Assembly: GCA_009775195.1 (NCBI GenBank)
Contig: VSPF01000025.1
Location: 1 to 21,295 of the forward strand
Direction of reading: 5' to 3'
DNA length: 21,295 nucleotides
From: Muribaculaceae bacterium
Lineage (GTDB): Bacteria > Bacteroidota > Bacteroidia > Bacteroidales > Muribaculaceae
Positions 9,895 to 18,217 of the stretch are shown here, piece by piece (the first letter of the stretch is position 1; each line of letters opens with the position of its first letter). The translations under genes and the position numbers were made by a program. Below the pieces are notes generated by a model. That model saw nothing but the letters and a program-made list of their open reading frames with translations. It made no database searches and was not told the DNA's origin.

Positions 9895-9985
9895 AAACTA
9901 AACTTTTTGCAAATATAAGTAAAGTTTAGTTTATAGACAAAACTTTTCCTGAAATTGGCGTAAGTTTTGTCTATAAACTAAACTT
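9893..9985. repeat. Three-copy operator-like repeat around the ATPase promoter
   Basis: A perfect 24-bp inverted repeat has arms at 9922-9945 and 9962-9985 with a 16-base spacer. The 13-base outer half of each arm, AAGTTTAGTTTAT, recurs a third time at 9893-9905 in the same orientation as the 9973-9985 copy, and there its last bases overlap the ATG of the ATPase gene. The three sites therefore sit upstream of, on, and just downstream of the promoter. This arrangement suits binding by a repressor, perhaps the ATPase's own winged helix. That role is inference; the repeats are plain in the sequence. Confidence 0.85.
9910..9941 (-). promoter_or_regulatory. Bacteroidetes-type promoter of the DUF4143 ATPase gene
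   Basis: On the minus strand, TTTG (complement of 9938-9941) is followed after 20 bases by TATATTTG (complement of 9910-9917), which matches the -33 TTTG / -7 TAnnTTTG consensus exactly. The predicted start of transcription is near 9905, about 11 bases before the ATG. The -33 box lies inside one arm of a long inverted repeat. Confidence 0.7.
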
Positions 9986-9999
9986 GTTGGCGGAGGCCC

Positions 10000-12900
10000 T
10001 CAGCGCACGATTACCTTGGCGGTAACGGAGGGAGTGTGTACGAGGTAGATGCCGCTTGCCACGGGGATATGCGTCTCGGCTGCGGCGGTGACTGTCGTCA
10101 CCGTGCGGCCGTCGGGAGTGTAGACGCTTACTTCCTGGCCGTCGGCACCGTAGACGGCGATTGCGCCGTCCTCGGCCTTGATGCTGATTTGCGAAGCATC
10201 AATCTCGGCAACAGATGACATTTCGACTGTCACTGCGTTTGACCCGGCAGATTCACCGTGGGTATAGACTGCCGTTGCGACGTAGGTGTTGGTCGAGCCA
10301 GTGGCTAGAGCATCGGTATATTCAAAGTCTTCAACGGGCTTTTCGTTGACCTTGGTGCCGTTGCGGTAGATGTTGAACCCTGCAAGTGTGAGGCGTTCGT
10401 CTTCGCCGGCTGCGTTGTAGCGGATGTCGTCAATCATCAGCATCATGGCATCGTCGGCGCAGTAGCGTATGGCGAAATATTTCGTCCCGACAGGAAGAAG
10501 AAATTCGTATGCCGTCCACGTGTGAGGCACAGATGCAACCTTGCCCACAAGGCTGAAATCACTGTTTGCCGTACCATTGGCCGAGGCAAGGACTTCGAAT
10601 TCTTCTGATATTGTAGAGCTGTAGCTCTTTGCATAGAGCGAAACATACTGCATTTCGCCTGATAGCTCGGGGGATATGGCCCAGTCGTCGTTGCGGCCGC
10701 CGATGGCATACATTGCCACAAGGTACTTCGAGCCGGAAACGGCGGCAAAGCTGCTGCTGTAGCGCGGCGGTATGGCATCTGATGCCGCGTCGACAATCCA
10801 GAACGACTGCAGCGAGTTCTTATCTATGCCCGGCATGACCACGTTTTGGAACGTGCCTGTCGGCAGTCCGTCGCCATCGACAAATGTCCAGCCTTCAAGG
10901 CTCGGTTTGAAAGCCTCGCAATCTTCCATGTCCTCTGATTTTGCAAGCGGCAGGGCGAAGTCGTCGTAGTCGGGTTCGCTCCATGTCAATACCGGTTTGC
11001 CGGAGTTGTGGAGCGTGCCATGCAGGTCGGTGACGCACGGATAGTTGGGCACGACAGGTTTTACAGTGACGGCCGCGCCGCTGTCGTTGTCGCTATTGCC
11101 GTCGGTGCTGAGTATGGCCTTGGCCCGGAGGGTTACGTCGTCGCTCTGCAAGGGGTGCATGGTCACAGTAAACTGGCGTGCCCCGCTGCCTCCGGCCGCG
11201 ATGGCGTTGCACGGCAGCGTTTGTAATAATTCATCGTCAGCATAGAGGGCGAGGTCGAATTTATCGACAGCCTTGGTGCCGAGGTTGGCGTAGAGTACTG
11301 ATACCTTATACTCCTCACCGGCGCGTACATGCACAGGTGCGGAGAGTGTGTTGACTGCTATGTCGTGGTCGATATTGCTGCCAACGCGGATGTTGTCAAT
11401 CGGCGTGTAAGAGAAGTTGACAACTTCGGCTGTAATCTTGAATACGATGCTCTTGCCGGCATATTTGCCCAGCGGCACGCTTACAAGGTGCCACCCGGCT
11501 TCGGCTCCAATCGCGTCGATAGTGGTGGCGAGCTCGCTTGCAAACTCACCCCCTGCTTCGGCTATGGCGACCTCGAGTTTGTTGCGCGAGGCGTGCCCGG
11601 CAGCAGCGTCGGTAAGTGTAAATGTATAGAAGGTCAGAGTTGGCTCTACCATGCCTCTGAGGCTGATTTTGCCGCTTGCGATGGCCGCGCTTGCGCCCAC
11701 GGTGTTGCCGCTGATGGCGATTATGCCGTTGTCACCGTCTTGCGAGGGCACGCCGTCGGCATCGGTGTGCAGGGCCACGCCGCCTTTGTTGACGCGCTCG
11801 ATGGCGAGGGGTGTCAGGCAGAAACCACCTCTGAATGACTCCCGGTACCCCTCTGAGGGCGTGCCGACGACGATTTGCTCCGACATGGCCGGGTCGCCTT
11901 CTATTTCTTCGTCGCCGTTGACGATAATGGGGAAGACGACAAATTGCATGTATTCCTGCGACCCGTCGGCGATGGCGCGGAATGTGGCACTATTGTCGCT
12001 GAGCTGCATGGCGTTGAGGTCCATGTCGCCGTTGATATATGTTGCCACGTCGTATGTTATCAGGTCGGGATTGATTGGGCCGCCATGTATGCCGCTGCTG
12101 ACCTTGTCCCAGCTCACGGTGACAATGCCGTCTTCGATTTCGACAACTTTAAGGTTGCCCGGCATAGCCGGTTTGTCGAGTCCTGCAAATGCCGTCGCGG
12201 TGGCCTTCTCGCTTGACCCGGCTGCATTGTAGGCTGTCGCCGAATACTCGTTGACACCGGGTGCCGGCGTAGTGTCGGTATAGTCGAGGTGTGCTCCGGG
12301 TGCGGGGGCGTCGAAGGTCTTGATTAATTCCGTGCCGCGATATACCTCGATGCGGTCGATGTGGTCGAGGGCCTCGCCGGTAAATGTCTTGTCAGGCGCG
12401 GTGAGGCTGAGATTGACAAGCAGCTTGCCGTCGGCATCGCCACGGGCCGTAAGGTCGGTGATAGTTGCCGGCACGCTGTTGTCGAGCGGTGCCTCGATGC
12501 TGATGTTGTCGATTTTTAGACCCCATGAGTCTACAGCCATGTTGTGGAAGCCTATATGGTATAGGCCGTCGGTAGCAGGAGATAGCAGGCCGCTGTAGTT
12601 GACAAACGATTCCGATGTGATTTCGAACGGGGCAAGGACGGTGGTGACCATATCGGCGGCACTTGTGCCTTGTCCCATTTTTACTTCGAGCTTTTCTGCA
12701 TCCCAACTGCCCATATCGGCGAGTGCGTCGAAGGTGAGTTTGTAGGTCTTACCTCCTTCGAGCTTTATTGCCGGGGTGAAGAGCCATGCATTGCCGTCGG
12801 CATACGATGAGTAGACATATCCTTTTCTATCATAACGCCATGTGCCTGCGACGGTAAAACTCTCAAACGATGCCGCGTCCGCGAAGTCTTCGAGATATGG

Positions 12901-14496
12901 CGGTTCTATGGTGCCGACGCTGTACGAGTTAGACTTCACGGCCTTAGATTCGGCATCGCCCATGATTGCCGTTACAATGAAGTTGTAGACGGTATAGCCA
13001 TCGGCGGCGGGGAGTTTGCCTGTGTATGAAGTTTCAGTCATTGCCTCGGCCACTACAGTCGCCCCGGGGTTTTGTACGAGTCGGTAGCGCACGTCACCGG
13101 CATTGAAATAACCTTCGCCGGCGGCAGCCGTCACTGCATCCCATGTAACGGAAACATTGTCGCCGTCGACGGTCATAACTACGTTTGCCGGGTCTTTAGG
13201 TGTCGCGAAGCCGGCGGTGAAACTGCCTTTTAGTGCTGGTGACTTACCATCGGCGTTGCTAACTGTCACGCTGACTTCGTGTTTGCCGCCCTTGTCAAAG
13301 GTGACAGGCACCGCTACCTTCTGCCCGGGTGTGCATGTGCCGTCGTAGTTCTTTGTGCCGTCGATGGTGAGGGTATAGCTCAGTTCGCCGGTAAGTGCCG
13401 AGCCGTCGAAGAGTGTCGACGGGGCTGTGAAGCCAATAGAGCCCTCGAGCGACCCCTTGACAAAGTCAAATGCAAGGTCGGTGGGTGCCGCAGGAGTGTT
13501 TGCCGACGACGTGGCGGCAGGGATATACATGCCCATGATTTCCTCGTTGCCCGGGAGGGCGTAGAGCAGGGTGGCAATGCCGGTGGTAAGGCTCACTTCG
13601 TAAATCGAGCCGGTGTTGTCGGCCGGGCAGACGTTCCATAACATACGGTCGGCAGAGGCGTCGTAAGTCATTGATGACTGATACAGCGGCTGTTGGCCGG
13701 TCTCGCCTATTTTGGCGACTTCGCCTTCCTCGATGTCTACAAAGAGATAGATTGCCGATGATTTTACGGCATTGCCCTCGATTTCGCGGCGTACGCCATA
13801 GAGGTTGCCGGCTTTGTCGGCGGCAAGGGCGCACCAGTCGCCGGGGAGGTCGATGATTTTTCTTGTTTTCGGACCGGTGGGGAGATATTCGATTTTGCCA
13901 AGCATATAGCCCGACAAATCATCGTCTTTCCAGAAGATGCCGTAGATGGTGCCTGTGACTGGGTCGACAGTCATGTCGACGGCGGCGCGGTTGGCAAAAT
14001 AGGTCTCTTCGTCATAGACCTTTTCAGAGGTGTTGATGTCATATCCTTGCACGTAGACCGTTGGGCCGAATAGGGCGTCGTTTTCCATTTGGAGTGCATA
14101 GAATATGTCGTCTTTCAGCACGCCGCCGTCGGTGGCCTTTGCTTTGTCGACGACTAATTTCGACCCTGCGGCGCTGAGTGTGTATACACCGTATTGCTTG
14201 GTGTCGCCCCAGGTGTCAGATATGATTACGCCACCGGCGACAGTAGGCAATGATGTGTCGCTGTTTTGCTGCGGTGCCCTCAGTCGCGGCGTGGCTGTCA
14301 GAGGCATTGACAGTTGGCCTTTAGCTCCGCGTACTCGTGGGGCAAGCACGGCTTCTGACGGGTTTGCCGTCTGGCTGACTTCGCGGGTCAGTTCTTTTTG
14401 TCTCGGATGCATACGCCGGGCTTCCTGGGCGGTCGATGCGATGCCGACTGCAAGGCCGAGGACGAGGATTGATGTCCGTAATATATTATGGTTCAT
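10000..14496 (-). CDS. Secreted multidomain surface protein with choice-of-anchor-J and Fn3-like domains and a T9SS sorting domain
   Basis: This 1498-residue exported protein has a signal peptide at residues 1 to about 23 (LRTSILVLGLAVGIASTAQ). Residues about 85-325 contain repeated short strand segments such as DLPGDWCALAADKAGNLYGV, suggesting a propeller-like fold. Fibronectin-III-like segments follow (about 335-530, 675-775, 776-880). Choice-of-anchor-J (MAM-like) domains appear at about 533-668 (YLEDFADAASFESF to LKIDNISIEAP), about 885-1040 and about 1190-1365, with a CARDB-like adhesion segment near 1045-1155. The last 70 or so residues, ending SGIYLVHTPSVTAKVIVR, fit a T9SS type A C-terminal sorting domain, so the mature protein should be surface-anchored or released. 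It is second in an operon, 12 bases after the M6 protease stop. No catalytic motif was recognised; adhesion or substrate binding beside the protease is inferred. Confidence 0.9.
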   Translation of the reverse strand: MNHNILRTSILVLGLAVGIASTAQEARRMHPRQKELTREVSQTANPSEAVLAPRVRGAKGQLSMPLTATPRLRAPQQNSDTSLPTVAGGVIISDTWGDTKQYGVYTLSAAGSKLVVDKAKATDGGVLKDDIFYALQMENDALFGPTVYVQGYDINTSEKVYDEETYFANRAAVDMTVDPVTGTIYGIFWKDDDLSGYMLGKIEYLPTGPKTRKIIDLPGDWCALAADKAGNLYGVRREIEGNAVKSSAIYLFVDIEEGEVAKIGETGQQPLYQSSMTYDASADRMLWNVCPADNTGSIYEVSLTTGIATLLYALPGNEEIMGMYIPAATSSANTPAAPTDLAFDFVKGSLEGSIGFTAPSTLFDGSALTGELSYTLTIDGTKNYDGTCTPGQKVAVPVTFDKGGKHEVSVTVSNADGKSPALKGSFTAGFATPKDPANVVMTVDGDNVSVTWDAVTAAAGEGYFNAGDVRYRLVQNPGATVVAEAMTETSYTGKLPAADGYTVYNFIVTAIMGDAESKAVKSNSYSVGTIEPPYLEDFADAASFESFTVAGTWRYDRKGYVYSSYADGNAWLFTPAIKLEGGKTYKLTFDALADMGSWDAEKLEVKMGQGTSAADMVTTVLAPFEITSESFVNYSGLLSPATDGLYHIGFHNMAVDSWGLKIDNISIEAPLDNSVPATITDLTARGDADGKLLVNLSLTAPDKTFTGEALDHIDRIEVYRGTELIKTFDAPAPGAHLDYTDTTPAPGVNEYSATAYNAAGSSEKATATAFAGLDKPAMPGNLKVVEIEDGIVTVSWDKVSSGIHGGPINPDLITYDVATYINGDMDLNAMQLSDNSATFRAIADGSQEYMQFVVFPIIVNGDEEIEGDPAMSEQIVVGTPSEGYRESFRGGFCLTPLAIERVNKGGVALHTDADGVPSQDGDNGIIAISGNTVGASAAIASGKISLRGMVEPTLTFYTFTLTDAAAGHASRNKLEVAIAEAGGEFASELATTIDAIGAEAGWHLVSVPLGKYAGKSIVFKITAEVVNFSYTPIDNIRVGSNIDHDIAVNTLSAPVHVRAGEEYKVSVLYANLGTKAVDKFDLALYADDELLQTLPCNAIAAGGSGARQFTVTMHPLQSDDVTLRAKAILSTDGNSDNDSGAAVTVKPVVPNYPCVTDLHGTLHNSGKPVLTWSEPDYDDFALPLAKSEDMEDCEAFKPSLEGWTFVDGDGLPTGTFQNVVMPGIDKNSLQSFWIVDAASDAIPPRYSSSFAAVSGSKYLVAMYAIGGRNDDWAISPELSGEMQYVSLYAKSYSSTISEEFEVLASANGTANSDFSLVGKVASVPHTWTAYEFLLPVGTKYFAIRYCADDAMMLMIDDIRYNAAGEDERLTLAGFNIYRNGTKVNEKPVEDFEYTDALATGSTNTYVATAVYTHGESAGSNAVTVEMSSVAEIDASQISIKAEDGAIAVYGADGQEVSVYTPDGRTVTTVTAAAETHIPVASGIYLVHTPSVTAKVIVR

Positions 14497-14508
14497 GACT
14501 GTGTCTTT

Positions 14509-17226
14509 TTAACGGAGGAGTACTTTTGTTGCAACGTTGCCTACAATCAGTATGTATAGGCCCGGGGTTGTCGCTGTGAGCTGACAGTCGCCCTTTGAGG
14601 TGGCTACGTTACGTCCCATGGTGTCGCACAGGCGTACCGTGGTATCATGCGCCATGCCGCTGACATATACGGTAAGGCCTTCGGCGCGGATAGTAGCCGT
14701 GTCAGTAGCGACTGAGCTGATGCCGCTGAGTGTCGAAACCTCGATGTGGCGCGAGGGCTTCGACAAATTGCCCTCGTCGTCGGTGGCTGTGACTGTGTAG
14801 TAATATGTGATGCCGGGGCGGAGTCCGCTCACGGCATAATGTGTGGCATCACTCACAAGCACGGGGTCGTAGGGTCTGACGGGGGTAGCGCTATATGACG
14901 TACCGTGGCTGACTGCGATATCGTCGAGGGCGATGTTGCAGCTTTCGCAGAGTGCAGTGATGCGCACGGCATCTGTTCCCGTCGGAATGTCGGCATATCG
15001 GAGTACCTTACCACCCTTTTCGGTTGATACCGGCGATTCGTCTACGGTCTGCCAGCCGTCGGCGGTATGGGCCTCGATGCGTATGCGGGCATTGTCGGGA
15101 GTGCCGCTGCCTCGGTGCCATAGCGAAAGGGCAGATATGCCGTCGGTATATGTGGGCGACGTGATGGTGCCGGCGTGGCCAAGACGCAGCGACGGTGCCG
15201 ACGAACCGGCCATTCCGGCCATGTTGTAAATCATTGTAGAGGTCGTGCTCCAGCCGTTTGCGGTGACATCGCCCAGGCCGTTGTCGAACGCCATGATGTC
15301 GGTCAGAGGCCCGGCGGCTTCGCGAGTAAACACTGTCAGATTGTAGCCTGTGGCGCCGGCTACAGCCTGCCAGCATGCTGTGAAACCGTCCGCCGTCACT
15401 TCCTCGGCTTCGAGTGCCGTGACTGATAGTTCGGCGAGGGGTGTATTGCCTGTGGTCACCGATATGGCTGCCGATGGTTCGCTCATCTGCAGGCCTTCGA
15501 AGCCTGTAACTGTGTAACTATACTCGGTATCAGCTACGAGGCCGTCGACGAGGTATGAACTGACTGCACCCACGTTGAGATTGTCATACCCGTCTACTAC
15601 GCCATTGTCATCGGTAACGGTGAGCTTGTAGTTTACACCCTGGCGTGCGACCCAGTTGGCGGTGAAGCTGTGAGCGCCTATGTTTGTCGCCGCGAGTGCT
15701 TTTTCGGTAATCTGCGATGCCTTGCCGCCTGCGACCTTGAATGTCACTACACCGTCGGTCTCGGCTATGTCGGTCAGGGGTAGGGCGTCGATGCTGCCGC
15801 CCCATGCCCTAAGTGTGTGCGATGTGACCGAGGCTGTGCCCGGAAACGAGTCTCCGGCACGTGTAGAGGCTGTCGCCACCCCGTCGGCCTCGACGAGGTC
15901 GACACGCTGGTGGGCAGCGTCGTTGTTGACAGTGTTGGTTGCCCAGACACCCCCGTCGAAGTCGACATGCCATATTAGCATGCCGTGGCCCGGGATATAT
16001 TTGTCCCAGCCATGCTGCTGGCGGTTTTCGAGCAAGAAATATTCTTGGGCCTGCGAGGTCTTTACAATTCCGGCCATACCTGACGATAGTGGCAGCAGTG
16101 TGGCATTGCAAGCCTCGGTGATTTCGACAGGCGATAGCCAGCCAAGAGCCGTGCGCTCAAAGGCCGAGTAGAGGGGTGGCGTGCAGCCGCTGTTGTTGTA
16201 TGGCCCGGCATCGAGTGTTGACCATGCGCCGGGGGTGAAGGCGTCGCTCTCGACTGTGGCATAGAGGTCGGGAAGGCCGAGGACATGTGAAAACTCGTGG
16301 ATAAACGTGCCCACGCCGTCGGGGCGCCCTTCCTGCCATTCATTCGAACATGCGTAGTAGTCGAGCCGCTTGCCGTCGAAGAAGTAGTCGCCAAGCTGGG
16401 CGATGTTCGACGAGTGCGGCCACACGCAGTCGTCGCCGCCACCGGCGGCTTCGCTCTGGCCGGCGTAGAAGACAAACACATTGTCGATTACGCCATCGCC
16501 GTCGGTATCGTATTGTGTGAAATCAATCTCGTCGTCGAGCAGTTGGCATGCCTCGATTACCATATCTTCTGGGTGGCGGTCGCCGTAGACAGAGTTGCCG
16601 CCATAGTATTCACGCGGCCTGGCCAGGGTGACAGGACCGACCACATCGAAAACAGGAGTAAATTTTCCGCCCGAATTTTCCTTGAAGAAATCTACTGCCG
16701 AGCCGGTACCGCCGTAGTCGGAGAACCCCGGTTCGTTGAGCATTCTGCTGAAATAATTCAGAGCATCATGGTGAGTCATCTTTACATCGGCATATTCGAC
16801 AAGTATCACCAGGGCTTTGGGTGAGCCTTCGAGGGGGAAGGCTGCATCGGTATAAAGGCCCGGATATTTGTCGGCCTTTGCCGGACGGCGTTTCGCGCTT
16901 ACGGCCTTGAATGCGGCGCGTTTGTCGATTGACGGCAAGGTCTTCTCGATGGCGGCATCGCCCTCGAAGCGCATGGTGGTACCGGCGAGGGTGCTGCCGT
17001 CGAAGGCGGCATAGTAGAAAATGCCGCCGACCGAAACGAGCGGATAGCCGTCGGGTGTGGTGTACATGTGGGCGCGTTCATCGCCTACGAGGTGTACGGG
17101 CACCGTGGTGCCGTCTATCTGCCTCACGGTCAGCAGGCCGGGCTTGGCCGGTATGGCGTGGGCCGACATAAAGGCGCCTGACAGAATTATTGCCGCGACA
17201 GCCTTTAGGATAGAAATTGTGTCCAT
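14509..17226 (-). CDS. M6-family secreted zinc metalloprotease with T9SS sorting domain
   Basis: This 905-residue protein has a signal peptide at residues 1 to about 24 (ILKAVAAIILSGAFMSAHA) and a propeptide-like region to about 130. The M6 (immune-inhibitor-A-like) catalytic domain spans about 135-500. It carries the zinc motif HEFSHVLGLPD at 310-320 (ligands His310, His314 and probably Asp320; general base Glu311), a calcium-type loop DTDGDGVID at 240-248 and the family block NNSGCTPPLYSAFERTALGW at 344-363. Fibronectin-III-like and jelly-roll-like segments follow at about 505-830. The last 70 residues, ending GLYILIVGNVATKVLLR, form a T9SS type A sorting domain. It is first in an operon with the 1498-residue protein, from a promoter at 17256-17287. 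The ATG at 17224-17226 places the signal peptide at the very N-terminus. The role is extracellular proteolysis; the substrate is unknown. Confidence 0.94.
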   Translation of the reverse strand: MDTISILKAVAAIILSGAFMSAHAIPAKPGLLTVRQIDGTTVPVHLVGDERAHMYTTPDGYPLVSVGGIFYYAAFDGSTLAGTTMRFEGDAAIEKTLPSIDKRAAFKAVSAKRRPAKADKYPGLYTDAAFPLEGSPKALVILVEYADVKMTHHDALNYFSRMLNEPGFSDYGGTGSAVDFFKENSGGKFTPVFDVVGPVTLARPREYYGGNSVYGDRHPEDMVIEACQLLDDEIDFTQYDTDGDGVIDNVFVFYAGQSEAAGGGDDCVWPHSSNIAQLGDYFFDGKRLDYYACSNEWQEGRPDGVGTFIHEFSHVLGLPDLYATVESDAFTPGAWSTLDAGPYNNSGCTPPLYSAFERTALGWLSPVEITEACNATLLPLSSGMAGIVKTSQAQEYFLLENRQQHGWDKYIPGHGMLIWHVDFDGGVWATNTVNNDAAHQRVDLVEADGVATASTRAGDSFPGTASVTSHTLRAWGGSIDALPLTDIAETDGVVTFKVAGGKASQITEKALAATNIGAHSFTANWVARQGVNYKLTVTDDNGVVDGYDNLNVGAVSSYLVDGLVADTEYSYTVTGFEGLQMSEPSAAISVTTGNTPLAELSVTALEAEEVTADGFTACWQAVAGATGYNLTVFTREAAGPLTDIMAFDNGLGDVTANGWSTTSTMIYNMAGMAGSSAPSLRLGHAGTITSPTYTDGISALSLWHRGSGTPDNARIRIEAHTADGWQTVDESPVSTEKGGKVLRYADIPTGTDAVRITALCESCNIALDDIAVSHGTSYSATPVRPYDPVLVSDATHYAVSGLRPGITYYYTVTATDDEGNLSKPSRHIEVSTLSGISSVATDTATIRAEGLTVYVSGMAHDTTVRLCDTMGRNVATSKGDCQLTATTPGLYILIVGNVATKVLLR

Positions 17227-17255
17227 TGCAGATTATTGTGGTCTGTTTAACGCGC

Positions 17256-17287
17256 CAAAGGTAATCAAATTTCCATAAATCAGCAAG
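17256..17287 (-). promoter_or_regulatory. Promoter of the M6 protease operon
   Basis: On the minus strand, CTTG (complement of 17284-17287, one mismatch to TTTG) is followed after 20 bases by TACCTTTG (complement of 17256-17263), an exact TAnnTTTG match. The predicted leader is about 24 bases to the ATG at 17226. Confidence 0.6.
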
Positions 17288-17361
17288 AAATCGCGTCATT
17301 ATTGAGCAAAAATTAGCAAAATGAATGTTGCGGTGATTTTGAGAGGCCTGTTTGCGGCTAT

Positions 17362-17392
17362 TTTGCTGTTTGGGGAATTTTGCGTAAATTTG
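17362..17392 (+). promoter_or_regulatory. Promoter of the rhomboid gene
   Basis: TTTG at 17362-17365 is followed after 19 bases by TAAATTTG at 17385-17392, matching the Bacteroidetes consensus exactly. Transcription should start near 17398, about 24 bases before the ATG at 17422. It is divergent from the M6 operon promoter. The roughly 70 bases between the two promoters are A+T rich and show no clear operator. Confidence 0.7.
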
Positions 17393-17421
17393 CCGTTCAA
17401 TACGATTTATAAATTATACTA

Positions 17422-18177
17422 ATGTACTCATCGCGACCATCGTTTTTCCAGACTATACCGCCGGTTGTCAAAAACCTCTTGATAATCAACGTGCTAATAT
17501 GGCTGCTTATGGCTCTTTTGCCGGCGGCAGACCGTTTTTTTGACCGTTATCTGGCATTGTATTATTTTACGTCGCCGGCCTTCCAGCCGTTCCAGTTGTT
17601 TACCTACATGTTCCTACATGGCGGTTTTGCCCATTTGTTCTTCAACATGTTCGCCCTGCTGATGTTCGGCCGTACAATAGAGATGACTATGGGCTCGGCG
17701 CGGTTCCTGTTCTACTATATCACCTGTGGCATTTGTGCCGCGTTGGTGCAGATGGGTGTGTTTGCCATCTATATCAATAGTTTGGAAGGCATCTTGCCGC
17801 CCGATATTGCCTACCGTGCCATACACGAGGGTTTCGACTTGATACAGAGTGGGTATAACTACTCCGACCCCGACCTTGCCAAGCTCAATGCCTTTGTCAA
17901 TACTCCCATGGTGGGAGCCTCGGGTGCAATTTATGGCGTGTTGTTGGCTTTCGGCTTCCTCTTCCCGAACTTGCCGGTATATCTCATCCTGGTGCCGGTG
18001 CCAATCAAGGCCAAATGGCTCATTTTGGGATATTTCGTGCTCGAACTTGTCTACGGTATGTCGGGTTCGGCCGACGGCGTGGCCCATTTCGCGCACCTTG
18101 GCGGCATGATATTCGGTTTCCTGTTGCTGCTGTATTGGAAGAAAAAGGGAGTATTTAGCAACCATTGGTTCTTCTAA
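17422..18177 (+). CDS. Rhomboid-family intramembrane serine protease
   Basis: This 251-residue inner-membrane protein of the rhomboid family cleaves membrane-spanning substrates within or next to the bilayer. The catalytic serine is Ser167 in GASGAIYG (165-172) and the catalytic histidine is His225 in AHLGGMIFG (224-232). The N-terminal motif HGGFAHLFFN (66-75) supplies the usual oxyanion-side His71 and Asn75. Six hydrophobic segments can be traced, starting at about residues 17-33, 57-83, 94-118, 163-183, 185-210 and 222-238. The loop at about 119-160, between segments three and four, is longer than in minimal family members. The ATG is placed by the promoter 30 bases upstream. A membrane-anchored phosphatase-fold protein follows after 40 bases, probably in the same transcript. 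The substrate is unknown. Confidence 0.95.
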   Translation: MYSSRPSFFQTIPPVVKNLLIINVLIWLLMALLPAADRFFDRYLALYYFTSPAFQPFQLFTYMFLHGGFAHLFFNMFALLMFGRTIEMTMGSARFLFYYITCGICAALVQMGVFAIYINSLEGILPPDIAYRAIHEGFDLIQSGYNYSDPDLAKLNAFVNTPMVGASGAIYGVLLAFGFLFPNLPVYLILVPVPIKAKWLILGYFVLELVYGMSGSADGVAHFAHLGGMIFGFLLLLYWKKKGVFSNHWFF

Positions 18178-18181
18178 GCCG

Positions 18182-18210
18182 CCGTTCTTTACAATCTTGG
18201 TTTAGAACGG
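18182..18210 (+). promoter_or_regulatory. Hairpin ahead of the second gene of the rhomboid operon
   Basis: CCGTTCT at 18182-18188 is complementary to AGAACGG at 18204-18210, with a 15-base loop. The 3' arm ends seven bases before the ATG and covers the only purine-rich stretch (AACGGAG) that might aid ribosome binding. It may modulate translation of the downstream gene. The stem is short, so this is tentative. Confidence 0.3.
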
Positions 18211-18217
18211 AGTAAAT

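Noticed and set aside
14509..17226. Leucine (residue 338, WSTLD) where the M6 Met-turn methionine might be expected, suggesting a dead protease
   Set aside because: All zinc ligands and the catalytic glutamate are intact. I believe related Bacteroidales M6 proteins vary at this position, so it is not evidence of inactivation.
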